The position numbers and the translations under genes were made by a program. 64,000 nucleotides of DNA, taken from contig OX442314.1 of NCBI GenBank assembly GCA_949358305.1, positions 24,979,060-25,043,059 on the forward strand, in the 5' to 3' direction. This document shows, one piece after another, positions 31,134 through 42,900 of this stretch. The stretch comes from Strigamia acuminata (Eukaryota; Arthropoda; Chilopoda; Geophilomorpha; Linotaeniidae). A model generated the notes under the pieces. It ran no database searches, had not been told where the DNA came from, and saw nothing but the letters and a program-made list of their open reading frames with translations. Position 1 is the stretch's first letter. The number at the start of each line of letters is the position of its first letter.

Positions 31134-31718
31134 TTACATGAAATTTCGCATCAATTGCATTGAAACTACCACGAACATAAAACTAAAAGAAATCGATTGG
31201 ACGTTGGCGTTATTGCATAGATTACTGATGCACAAACACAATGTATGTGACATCCCATTGGTTTCCACTGTCGTTTTACACTTGTCTTGAAGATTTGTCG
31301 AACTCGAAACCGCGGGAAAAGAAATGGAAAGAGCTGGTAACCCGCTGCAGCCTTTCATATAAACGGCTACAAATTAATAAAATTAAAACAATTCATTAAA
31401 TAAACACTGGTTTCGTACATTTTTTGGCTACTAACCAGCCCCGTTTTCATCGGTCCCATTAAGTTTGACGCAGTATGGTCGTTCCTTCTCTGCATCGCAC
31501 TCTGTTGGCTTCTCCTTGCAGTCATTTTCATTCTGGCATTGATAACACCTGATTGCCTGTCCTTTTATTTTACAAAACAATGAATAAAGAAATCACAAAA
31601 ATTATTTTTCTTAAAAAAAAAAATTTGAAATAAATAAAGTGTTGAGGAAATCTGTGCGTTAATTACCGGTAGTAACACATGCTATAATAAATAGTCCTGT
31701 AATTAAAGGCAGATTCAT
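31134..31718 (-). CDS. Ly6-8: GPI-type Ly6 protein (3 exons, 136 aa)
   Basis: Exons are 31667-31718, 31436-31561 and 31134-31366, GT..AG, phase 1, frame open (411 nt). The signal peptide starts MNLPLITGLFIIACVTT. Exon 2 has IRCYQCQNENDC; exon 3 has LCLCISNLCNN. Ten cysteines. The tail is hydrophobic (FSFMFVVVSMQLM). A longer loop lies between the sixth and seventh cysteines (AVSSSTNLQ region). Confidence 0.86.
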
Positions 31719-32448
31719 CCTTTAAAAATGCTTATAATTTGATCTGGTAGACTGTTGAAGGTTGAGTGACTCGAATACTCCTTTCCACCTGGCAAAAACA
31801 GAGTAAAATGCCTCAAATCTGTTGTAGGTGGCCTTGAGTTGTGATTGCGCGACTCAACGGTAGTGGGCGTCAGTGCACATGCTTTCCCAGCAAAATATGC
31901 ATAAAATTAGATGGAATTTTATGTCAAATCTCTCCAAAGAATGGTTTCACGTTATTTTAAATATCTCCAATGTCCCAATACGAGCAAAAACATTGAGATT
32001 ATGCTGCAATTATCACTTTTCATCTCAAGTTTCTATTTTTGTTTTTATTGTTTACTTTATTCAGCTGTTGTGTAAATTCTCCAAGACATCCATTTGTAAA
32101 CACAACAGTTCGATTGTTTAATGTTGAATTTAGTAGACGCATTTATAAAGTCATTTCGTCTAAATAGCATTTTAAACAGCTTTTTAAACTCGTTTTCTCG
32201 ACCTAACTTCAAAAATAGAGCCGATTTAGTCGTTTTTCAGTCGCAACTTGGCAAGCGTGCGACAGAATAACATTAAACTGCAAGTTAAACAAGGCTTGAA
32301 ACTTGTAATTTGATTTATGTGCGCTGAGACTAATCACACATTAAAGTAGTAGATAAGCTCCGTAAATGCGAGCACAACATTAATTTTTAATTATAAAATA
32401 AGAAAACAATTGATAGTGAGGTATACATTCATTTTAGGCGAAGGCGTT
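31719..32448. other. Intergenic between Ly6-9 and Ly6-8
   Basis: Contains the Ly6-8 5' flank. No coding region is seen. Confidence 0.45.
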
Positions 32449-33417
32449 TTAGACGAACTTGAGTGAAAAAATTACAAATGTTAAAGAAAGGATCAGGAAC
32501 TTGCTGACTGTGTTGTCGTTTGCATTATTGCAGAAATCCTTGTTGCAAATGCAAAAGGTTGTTTTCCGATTCTCGTATGTTAAAGTGTCGCATTTGTTTG
32601 ATTTTCCCGCTCGACCAATGACCGGTTCGTCGCATCCCTTTTGTATGATCTCTGCAATTTGATTAAAACGTGAAATTAAAACGATTCGTCGATGGTTTAG
32701 TTAATTCAATTAAATGCTTACTTTGTCCGTCTTGAGATTCGGATTTCCAACAAAATTTAGTGTTTTCATTTGCAGTACAATTGCCGACGTTTTCTCTGCA
32801 TTCTTTTTCGGAGTTACATTTATAGCACTTCAATGGAGCGCCTAGCAATGAAAAAAGGTACTAAATTAAAAAATAATGATTAACTGTGAAGATATAGAGA
32901 TTTTTTATTTTTTATTTTTTATGATACTCGTAAAACATGAAACTCTGTTCAGATTGTAATTTTTTCAGAAGCTAGCCCAGTCGTGACTTAAAAGTCTCCC
33001 CATAATTCATGGGCGTAAATTATGCGGATATTTTTATGGCATAGAAAAATTAACACATTTGCCCAGCGCGATCTGGTGAGGATTTAAGTTGATGGATTTT
33101 TAATGTAAATTAAATTCCAGTATCATTTGCACTTGGTTTATTTTATTTATTTATAAAGCAAAGCGTTTTGCAAAATGTTTTCATTTCAGTTTCAGCGTTC
33201 AAGGGGCACTTTTAGAATGTCGTTTCCCTATTTGGTGTAATTACTAAAATTCAAAAAGTTTTTTTTTTTTTTAACTTTTTTAAAAAGATTTTTAAAAAAA
33301 TCTTTTTGAATTCATAAGAAGTAATTTGCGTTATTCATAAATAAAATAAACAAAATAATTCTTACCGTATTGCACCGCAAATGTGAAGAAGAAAACTGAA
33401 AGCAGAAGAAAATGCAT
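32449..33417 (-). CDS. Ly6-9: GPI-type Ly6 protein (3 exons, 124 aa)
   Basis: Exons are 33366-33417, 32722-32841 and 32449-32651, GT..AG, phase 1, frame open (375 nt). The signal peptide starts MHFLLLSVFFFTFAVQY. Exon 2 has LKCYKCNSEKEC; exon 3 has FCICNKDFCNNAND, then the hydrophobic tail FLILSLTFVIFSL. Ten cysteines. Intron 1 is unusually long for the cluster (524 nt) and includes a T-rich/A-rich hairpin near 33255-33310. This is the most diverged Ly6 gene of the window and its last on this side. Confidence 0.86.
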
Positions 33418-34838
33418 GACGGACGGGCGCATAATGGTTTGCGAATTGTGTAAAATCAAGGCTAAAACTGTGTCGTCAGCGCCAGTCGTTTGTGCCTTCT
33501 TTTTACACCTTACCCTACCCGTTTGATCGTTTTGGTTCCGTCAAGGAAACTATGGAAGACCAATTGTTCTCTAAAATGGAATATGCAAAGCCAAAACTCA
33601 GGTAAACGTTGTGACGTTGCTCTATTTTAATTTTTTTTTTTAAATTAGAAAAGAGAATTGTAAAGTGTAATTTCTAAGAAAATTATAAAAAGGAAAAAAA
33701 AAATATTCTGATTTATTTTCTTTTATATTACTCAGAATGGGGATGTCGCAATATTCCATAAAGACAGTGGCAATTTCCGTCATTGCCCATAAATGACATC
33801 ATTTTTTGAAAGGAAATTCAACCAATAAAACTTGGAATCATTTTCTAGATTCGCAGAAAAATAAAAGACAACAAAATTGATCTAGAAAAACACTCACTGG
33901 TCACTAAATTAAAAATTAACACTCGTTTTAATTGCATTACACTGCAGCACGAGCACATGAACTCCAGGAAGACCTTGACCAGAATAGGACAGAAAATAGA
34001 TTTGGCTGGGATTCCATTATGCAACATAAATATGTCTCTTGTAGAACTTTATCCACAAAATCAAACTCCAGATAGCACACGATTTTAATCTCCAATTTAT
34101 TACATAGTTTTACAGAAGATGAAATAAGAAAAATAGTCATCAACTGCGCAAATATTCCGATCCCAGTTAGCGTGTTTTAAATTGCAGTTAAACATGTTTT
34201 GTTGTTTATATATTGTGTGCATGCTCAATTGCGACCACCTTTAGCAACCCTTATTAGTTTGAAAAATCGGTTTAGTGATTCCCAAATTTTATATTGTAGC
34301 AAACCAGAATTGTTTTGTTCCAATACGTCACGAACCCGTATCATATTCAGTTGCGCTGAAATTTTGATGGAACTACCTAGGTAACATTTATGAAAAACAA
34401 ACCCGATTTTTATGTTGTTCGGATTGTATAAGATTAAATGAGGCTTTTCAAGTTTATACGGGCAATGTACCGTACAAACAATGGCGACAACATTAGTATT
34501 TTATTTTTAATTTATTTATGAGTTGACGCCAAAGTGTCATGCTTATTTGCGGACCCACGGACCCCATTTTGGTCTAAATGACTTCTCCGAATGAATGTTT
34601 CAGATTCTTACATACCCAATGGATAAATTTCTATTGGTTCCATATATATATATATATATATTTTTTATTTTTATCTTTATTATAAGTCAATGAAGAAGGA
34701 AAATTAAAACAATAATACAGCAAGCAAAAATTAACACATAAATTATCAACCATAATTCAGTTCAACTTTACACAATTCAATGATCATTTCCAAAAATTTA
34801 TTTACAAAATTTTCATTTCAATTAAACAAGCTTGAATT
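33418..34838. other. Intergenic between JIP1 and Ly6-9
   Basis: AT-rich; a (TA)n run at 34647-34660. No coding region, RNA gene or element is recognised. The JIP1 3' UTR must lie at its right end. Confidence 0.5.
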
Positions 34839-37800
34839 TCATTCAAGGTAGATATCTTCGACCGGATATGCAGTTTCGATAAACTTGTGATAAAACCTAT
34901 GAAAAGCTCGTCTGAAAAAACAATAAAAATAAGTAAAAAATTAATGAATTAAAAAAATTATTTCCTTTCCACAAAGTGATAATTACCCAACAGCTTCTGC
35001 CACTGATCGCGTCGACTCGTCGCCACAAAAAACGTGGCAAGCAAAACGTTGAAGACTCGGGTGTTTAGTGACAAATCCAAAATATCTGTGATCGGTCGGA
35101 TGGTAACCACAAAACGTTACATTTTTCAATGAAAAGAAGTAATCGTGGCATGGTTCATGCAATGGCTGAAAAAAAAAATAAAAATTTAACTCCCAGGTCT
35201 AAATTTTGTTATTTTAGGCTTAAAACGTACCGGCGGTTTGCTCTTATCCACTATCCTAAGTCCTTGATCACTCACTTCCAATATGCAATGCCGAGGTGGA
35301 TGAGGAATGGGACATTTCTGTACCACGATTTTATAGACTGCTTGACATAATACTTGATTGCCCTTTTGTTCATAAACTTCTAAAGAGCCCAGAAATTTGA
35401 GCAAGTATCTCTCTTTTTTAATTTGCACGCAATCTATAGAAATTTTTTAAAAAAATTAGAATAATGGCGCCTACAGTTCGCGCCGGGTATCTTGAAGCTA
35501 AATTCGTACTGCGCATCCCATTCTGCGCAGACGATTTTCTAATTCCAGTTGTTATTTAGCAATATTAAGCCTAATATTAGGCCTAATATTCCTAAAATAA
35601 AGTAAACAAACAACAATAAACTCATCATAAAAAGTAAATTACACCATATGACCAAAATATTGACTTTATTTTAGCATTATTAGGCCTAATGATAGGCTTA
35701 ATACCGCTAAATAACAACTGGAATTAGAAAATCGTCTGCGCAGAATGGGATGCGCAGTACGAATTTAGCATCAAGATACCGAGCGCGAACTGTAGTGTTT
35801 CTAAAATGTCGTGTTTTGTGAACGATGAATGACCTGGATCAAAATCGGAGTAATCCACATCAATTACGTAAGCGCCTGGAAAAATTCCTCGTTTGCCGGA
35901 CCTCAAATTGACCCCCTCGCACCACAAATCGTCGGCTTCCTTCTGCACGTAAACGGGGTCGCCGATTTCAACCTCGATTTCGTCCGGATGTCGTGGAATA
36001 AACTTATGAAGACCGCGATGACTTCCTTCGAGTAATTCCAACGTCTCGTTGGGCAATTCGCAACTCGATGCGGGCGATGTTGGCGTAACGTAACCTAAGA
36101 CATTTACAGAAACGGATAAACAGAAACATTCAATCTTTTTAATTATTTTACCATTTATAGTGGGAGAAAAACATTTGGCACCGTCGGGAGAATGAGTTGT
36201 CGAGTTACCACTGTCAAAATCAGCGCAATGATCTTTGCTATCGGGACTCGCATCTTCCTCTGAAAGGGAGAAGAAATCTTGAGTGGAATTGTATAGGCGG
36301 GAAATGCGATCATTTGTCGTTTTAAATGTGAATTGATCGCATTTCCCGTGAATTTTGCATCGAGTTGTGAGTTAATGCGTACCTGGTAGGCGTATATCAT
36401 CATCAGTGAAAATAATATTACCGATATCAGTTTGCTCGGTGTTTCGGTAATCGAAATAAACACCGGTTGGAAGTTGCAAATTGAACGCATGATTTGGTTC
36501 TCGGTCTTCCGCTTCTCGGATTTCATCAGCCAACGATGCTGGAGCGCAAGTCGTGAACACCACGGAGGCACTTGTAGCTGGAAATTTAATGATAATGGGA
36601 ATTCAGGAAAATTGTTTGGCAACCATCAATCGGCGGTTCAAGGCCTAAAAGTACTTTTTTTTTTACTAAGGTGTAATTTTGCACATAAAAAATGTGTTTA
36701 AACATCTAAAAAAAATACAGTTTTTGTGTCTAAAATGTAAAAAGTATTATTATTTTCCAAGTAAGGACTATTTTGTACATAAAAATGCATTTCAGGACTA
36801 TTTTCACACTTAAAAATGCATTTCAGGACTATTTTCACACTTAAAAATGCATTTCAGGACTATTTTCACACTTAAAAATGCATTTTATAACTATTTTTGC
36901 ACATAAATATGCATTGTAGGACTATTTTTGTACATAAAAATTCATTATTGGATTATTTTTGTACCTAAAAATGCATTTCAGAACTATTTTCGCACATAAA
37001 TATGCATTATAGGACTATTTTTGTACATAAAAATGCATTATAGGACTATTTTCGCACATAAAAATGCATTTTAGGATTATTTTTGCACATAAATATGCAT
37101 TATACTAGTAGGACTATTTTTTAACATAAAAATGCTTTACAGGACTATTTTTGCACTTATATGTGCATATTTGTACAAATAAATGAAGTGTAGTATTATT
37201 GTAGGACTATTTTTGCTAATAAAATGTATTTTAGGAATATATGCACGTAAAATGCATTCCAGGACTATTTTTGTACTAAAATCTACTTATATGTCTAAAT
37301 AAATGCAATTTTTATGTTTAGAAATGCATTTTCTTTAATTCTAAAAAGTTCAATTTGCTAATTGCCTCAGATAGAGAAAACACGCGCCCCACTGCCGTTC
37401 GACCACCGTTACACCTTGGACGTCCAAGGTTATACATACCGGCACCATTACTTCTACCGGAAATCATCTCTCTGTTGATAGGAATTGCTGGTAATTTTCT
37501 TCTTTTTCGTCTCGTTGTTTCTTTGGAAGCAGGGTGAGGAACACTTTCCTAAATAAAAAAAAAATAAATAAAAAAAGTTAATTTACCAATAATTAAATAA
37601 TTTTAATTTTTTAAATTTAATTTTAATTACTTTTTTTACTGTTTCGTCCCAGTAATTTGTCCGAGTAAAGGAAATAGCAGATTCATTCGCGGGATAGCAA
37701 TAGTTCTCAGCTTGTGCGATAATTGGGCTAAGATTTGGCGATTTCACTTCCAAGCTGTCATCGGAGCAAGAATCTGGTGAAACATCATGTGCTAAACTGA

Positions 37801-38087
37801 AAAACAATGTTGCGTGAACATTTTTTCTAGTTTAAAATATCCCCAATCAGAGTATCGTTAAATTCTCTAACTCGGCTATGCAGTGCAAGCCGACCTAAAG
37901 GATTAAGGGGGCAAAGATAATTATGACATTTCATAATTTCAAATTGTAAATCGATTTTGGAAATAAACAAATCCGAGGGACAAAAATTAGAAATGTTTTC
38001 TTACATGTACGAATTTTGAGGTGCTCTAATATGCTGCGGCAATCTGTCAAAAATTTGCTTAAACTGCTCGAATTGAGGATCCGCCAT
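34839..38087 (-). CDS. Aplip1: JNK-interacting protein 1 (JIP1/Aplip1) scaffold, 9 exons, 458 aa
   Basis: Exons are 38005-38087, 37631-37796, 37440-37548, 36383-36577, 36152-36259, 35834-36094, 35231-35433, 34987-35165 and 34839-34911; the phases agree and the frame is open (1377 nt). The SH3 domain (exon 6) starts [14 protein letters not shown] and ends [13 protein letters not shown]; a PTB/PID domain follows ([31 protein letters not shown]). The protein ends VEDIYLE, matching the kinesin-light-chain-binding tail of JIP1. In insects this adaptor links MAPK-pathway kinases and axonal cargo to kinesin-1. No clear JNK-binding peptide (RPKRPTTLNLF type) is present, only a basic [10 protein letters not shown] stretch. 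Its length is close to the fly protein and shorter than the mammalian one. The N-terminus [13 protein letters not shown] is chosen as the only upstream start that splices in frame. Confidence 0.93.
35474..35792. mobile_element. Palindromic MITE with TA target site in JIP1 intron 6
   Basis: TA borders (35472-35473, 35793-35794), ends CAGTTCGCGC and complement. The arms are ~110-130 bp inverted repeats (TACTGCGCATCCCATTCTGC, TCTAATTCCAGTTGTTATTT). Size 319 bp, no ORF: a Tc1/mariner-type MITE. The JIP1 SH3 exon ends at 35834 and the PTB exon begins at 35433, so the insertion is wholly intronic. Confidence 0.9.
36770..37320. repeat. Minisatellite in JIP1 intron 3
   Basis: About 17 imperfect units of ~31 bp with the core AAAAATGCATTTCAGGACTA. 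The first few units are nearly identical and later ones drift, with length changes. It makes this intron much the longest of the gene. Confidence 0.88.
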
Positions 38088-38245
38088 CTTCTTAAAGCGA
38101 AAAAAGCTACACACCGTCGCCAGATGGAACCGAAGTAAACAAAATAATTTTAAAACCTCACACCAGATGTCAATACAACCCGAAACTGAAGGCCATTTTG
38201 GAGGGCACAACATTTCCCAGTTTTCTGCATTAAATCATCAAAAAA
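38088..38245. promoter_or_regulatory. Divergent promoter between JIP1 and ATP synthase b
   Basis: Only 158 bp separate the two initiator codons, so both 5' UTRs and any core promoters must share it. No TATA box is evident. Arrangement seen directly; shared regulation is inferred. Confidence 0.6.
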
Positions 38246-39443
38246 ATGCTCGCAAGATTAGCGATAAAGCCTGGTAAGCATTAAATCTTGGTGCAAATTT
38301 CTCCAGCGATTAAATTTCCACCTAAAATATTAAAAAATTTCTTTTTATAGCTATTTCGTCGCCATCTTTCCTCCGACCTGCAGTCTGTGCGGTTAGATTC
38401 AACCAAAATGATGCAAAAGAATACAAATTAGAGGTCTTGAAGATCAAAGAAGGACCCGAGAGGGATTTGGTTAATTTCCCGCGCTATAAAAGACCCGAAT
38501 ATGCAGGAAAAGTGCGAATGGGATTCATCCCGGATGAATGGTTCAAATTCTTCTACAACAAAACTGGAGTCACGGGTGAATTGCATTCACGATATTAATT
38601 GCTTAATGCATTGTTTATTAACAAATTTTTACGATTTTTTTAAAGGTCCTTATGTATTTGGTGCCGGGTTTACTACTTATCTGTTTTCGAAGGAAATTTG
38701 GGTGATGGAACATGAATTTTACACCGGACTCTCACTTTTAATCATGATCTGGTACAGTATCAAGAAATTTGGCCCTGCTGTCGGCAAATATTTGTCGGAT
38801 CAAGTCGACGTACGTTAATGAATGAATGGATTTCATCAAATAATAATAATAAATAACTGCGATTTTTTCAGGCTCAAGAAGCCGTGTACACGGATATCCG
38901 TAAAGAGACGATTGAATCGTTGGAGACTGGAGTTAAACAGGAACAGAGGAGTCAGGAAGAAGCTAAAGGGATGAAAGTTTTGTTCGATGCGAAAAAGGTG
39001 CGATGGATAAATAAATAATTAATTGATTGATTGATTGATTGAACTGCTTTTGTTTAGGAAAATGTGATGCTTCAATTGGAGGCTGCTTTTCGCGAACGAC
39101 AAATGATGGTGTACACTGAAGTGAAGAAGAGGCTGGTGGGTTGAGAATTACAGCGATATTTATTTGAAAAAAATTGGATTTTAGATTGATTTTTGTTGTT
39201 GTTTAGGATTACCAAGTTGAGAAAATTAATGCTCAAAGACGAATCGAGCATAAGCATATGGTTAGTTGGATAATTAGCAACGTTGTGAAGAGCATTACGG
39301 CGCAACAAGTAATTTAATGCGGAAAAATGAGATTTTTTATGAGTTATTTATTTTTGAAACGTTTAATTCTTTTATAGGAGAAAGAAGCTCTTCAAAAATG
39401 CATCTCTGAGTTGAAGATGTTGTCAACTAAAGCTAGAGCTTAA
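38246..39443 (+). CDS. ATPsynB: ATP synthase subunit b, mitochondrial (7 exons, 262 aa)
   Basis: Exons are 38246-38273, 38351-38575, 38646-38809, 38872-38997, 39058-39135, 39207-39308 and 39378-39443; the frame is open (789 nt) and junctions are GT..AG. It starts [16 protein letters not shown], a short mitochondrial targeting sequence. Recognisable segments are [24 protein letters not shown], a hydrophobic region ([18 protein letters not shown], then [10 protein letters not shown]) that spans the inner membrane twice, and a charged helical C-terminal half ([24 protein letters not shown]-type) that forms the peripheral stalk of F1Fo. Length is normal for an insect b subunit. Introns are 60-77 nt. 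A housekeeping gene; assignment is firm from overall pattern. Confidence 0.93.
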
Positions 39444-39924
39444 ACTTAATGATTTTTAAGTTATCGTAATTTAAATTTCGAAAGAAATTTATCAGAGAAT
39501 GTAAAACGTAAATGTATGTAGACGAATAGATAAATAAAAAGGGTGAAATTAATTAGATTTAAAAGAGTATTTATTGCTCGATTTATTTCCTAACTTCATT
39601 TTTAACCTCGGAATAACAAGATCAAACCTCGGATCTCGATGACGTCATGTTCCTAAAATGTTAATAAATTTAAAACGGAAATAAATAAACTAATGCTTAT
39701 TAATTTATACAACTTTTCTTCTAAAACTAAATAAAAAGCCGCTATAATGCGATGTTATTGCATTCTTAAATAAATGGGACTTTGGTATGTGCTGCCGGCC
39801 GTTGGCCGTCATTGGTGTCCTTGATATCGCCATATTTGAATCTGAGGTGAAGGGAGTGAAGGACCAGGCGCTAGTGTCATAGTATTTTATATCCCGTTTT
39901 GAGACGTTTGAACGCGAGCGAAGA

Positions 39925-42900
39925 ATGTCCCGTCATAATGATACAAATAGCGTGGCTCAAACGCATAAATTAGTAGTTGTCGGTGCTGGCGGTGTCGGTA
40001 AATCGGCCATTACCCTTCAGTTTATTCAGGTATTAGTTTTGCTTCATCTTTGTGTTTTTCATGCAATTTTTCTCAAATTGTTTATTTTTTACGTTCGTTT
40101 TTATTTTTTTTTGGAATTTTGTGACCGTTTTCTATGTACAAATACGGTGGAAAAGTTGATTTAAATAGGAATTAATTTGTTATAATTTTTAATACTAATT
40201 TTTCTCTCGCCAGGAGGAGCGTTTTAAGTTTGTGCATTAAGGAAGAATACAAAGTTTGTTTCTTCGAGTTATTTTTGTTTACCCACTGAAATCGTGTAAA
40301 AGTGAAAGGCCTAATTGGGTGTGGCAAAGGAATTTTGACATGAATTCGGTATTTTCCCAGGAATTTGTTACTTGATATGAGGAAACCGTGTTGACGTATT
40401 TCCATGTTTAAAAATGTTTGTTTTTCCGATTTGTGGTGATTTTAAGCAAAAAAACAAAACATTAAAAACACAAACAAAACAAAAAACATTAAAATATACA
40501 CAAAAAACATTAAAAACACACAAAAAAACATGTAAAAAAACACAAAAAAAAAAACATGTAAAAACATAAAAGCACAAATAAAATCAAAATTTGGTCAAAT
40601 AAATTAGTCCTATTTTGGTATTTGATAAATGGCTGTGAGAATTAAACCTAATTTCAGAATCAACATGGTCAATAGCCAATTTTGGAAGTATGGAAGTGGT
40701 CTGGCCTAGTAAACTCATTTTTCACAGTAAGAAACTGGAGTTGATGCAACAAGAAATATTTTTTTTAAACATCTAATTTTTTTTTGTTGCCTTTTTCAAG
40801 ATAGAATTCTAAAAGAAAAAATTACAAAAAAATTACAAAAATAGAGTCAGTTCTCATTGAAGGCTCCTCATTCATAGCATTCTTTATTTTATTTTTTCTT
40901 CTTATTATTTTTATTACTCCATTTGAGTCATTGAAAAGAATTTGAATAATCATCTTGTACTTGATCTAATTTAAGTGTACCAAACAAAAAAAGATTAGAA
41001 AAAAAAAACAAAGGTGGCAACTAGCAAGGCCCTTGACTCCATTATTAGTCCCCAAACACAAACAGAAAGTTATTGCTTCTCCCTAGCCTAGAACAGTTAA
41101 CGAACCACCGATTTAAACCACTTAGGGTGATTTATTTCAACACAATGCACCTTTACACGGCTGCCAAAGTTTTCAAGTGGGTTCAAAATGTCTGCCATTA
41201 TTGCAAAATGTGAAATGTGAAATCCAAACCGGTTTCTACATATCCAACTAATCGAATTTCTAATTACATTTTAATCATTGAACTGTTTGAATGCATTATT
41301 TAGTGATGTAACATTTGTTCTGTCCCAGTAAACTTCCCCTTATCTCCAATGTAAACAAGAATTTAATTAGTGGAAAAAAGTTAAAAGGCGGATGTTGTAA
41401 TGACATAATGTTATTCAGAATGGACATGAAAGGGATGTGGGACCGTTGGAGAATGTGTTTCTTGGAACTAGGTCTTGTTAAAAAAGGATGCATTTAGATT
41501 ACTCATGAAATTGGGCTCTGATTCATAGGTTAATGTGTTGGGTGTTTTCTCGGTTTTCTCATACAAAGTGTTGAATTTAATTCTTTATTTTTTTTTTCTA
41601 TTTCCAGTCCTATTTTGTAACTGATTACGATCCAACTATAGAAGACTCTTACACAAAACAATGCGTTATAGATGGTGTAGTAGGCAGATTAGATGGTAAG
41701 TGAGATGTAGGTGGTGGTAACACCCAGTGGGGGATGTACAGAGGGTGAATAATCAAAAATGAAACACTTTAAATGTGGAAGTGCAGAGAAGTGTTCCAGT
41801 CTTGGAAAGAAGATGCAGGGTTGTTAGTACACTCCATGGGAGACACATTGGACAAACTAAGACAACACACTGACGTGTATTAAAGGAAATACATTAAAAA
41901 TTGCAGTGTTTCATATTTGAGTATTCACCCTCTGTATTTCTTCGATACTAAAGGCTAGTTTACAATGCTGCGAATTTTTGTTCACAATCACGCGAAGCGT
42001 TGAAAATTCAATTCTGAATTCGCGCCGCTGCATTGTGAAGAGAAACTGCGTGCAAAAAGTGCATCTTAGAATCGGAGAAATACGGTGTTTTCACATTTGG
42101 AGCTATTGATCGCATGATTCATACAAATAAAGCGAAATCACAAATAGTGACCAACAGAATTGCGTGATGTCACTGCAAATAGGTTGTTTAAAATGAGGCG
42201 ATAGTAGGTGTTCGTAACCTACGTCCGGCATGTGAATTTTGCAATTTGTAACCACCGGAGAAGGCCAAGGGGTGACCGAAAGCACTTTGGGGAATAAAAA
42301 AAGGTTGTGTGTATGCTATTTTGTCAAAAATTCTATTTCCTAATTTGTATGCAGGCACACTATGCGATAGTCCAGAATCGAAGCAATCGATAGAAATAAC
42401 GTTCTAAATTAAGTTATGGTAAAGATTTTTAGACTTAGGAAAGTCTTCGCTAGGCAATATTCGGTGGTAATAGGAATAACGGAGATGAAGAAATGAGGTT
42501 TGAAATATTGTATAAGGGAAAGGCCAGATTGGTTATTCCTTTCGTTCTTAGCTGTGGATAAAAGTGTGATTTCTGTAGCGGTTTGTAGTGCAGACTTTTA
42601 ATGAATTGTGAATTTAGTTCTAGATACGGCCGGCCAAGAAGAATTTAGTGCCATGAGAGAACAATATATGAGATCTGGAGAAGGATTCCTTCTAATATTT
42701 TCTGTAACGGATAGGAGTAGGTACATTGGGACAACTGCTACGCTTTGAGAGAAAATAGCAATAGTTAAGTGATTGGTAATTTCAGTTTCGATGAAATCTA
42801 CAAATTTCACAAACAAATCCTGCGTGTAAAAGACCGGGATGAATTTCCCATGTTACTTGTCGGAAACAAGGCTGATTTAGAACACCATCGATTGGTAAGC

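Noticed and set aside
35724-35833. C-terminal extension of the JIP1 SH3 reading frame
   Set aside because: The open frame continues past the GT donor at 35833 into intron and MITE sequence; the PTB exon at 35433 joins in phase.
36155-36622. 155-codon minus-strand frame
   Set aside because: It runs across two JIP1 exons in a different frame and through their intron; the JIP1 splice model explains the region.
39925-40164. Ras frame continuing to 40164
   Set aside because: The frame passes the GT donor at 40030 into intron; the next exon at 41608 restores the conserved switch I sequence.
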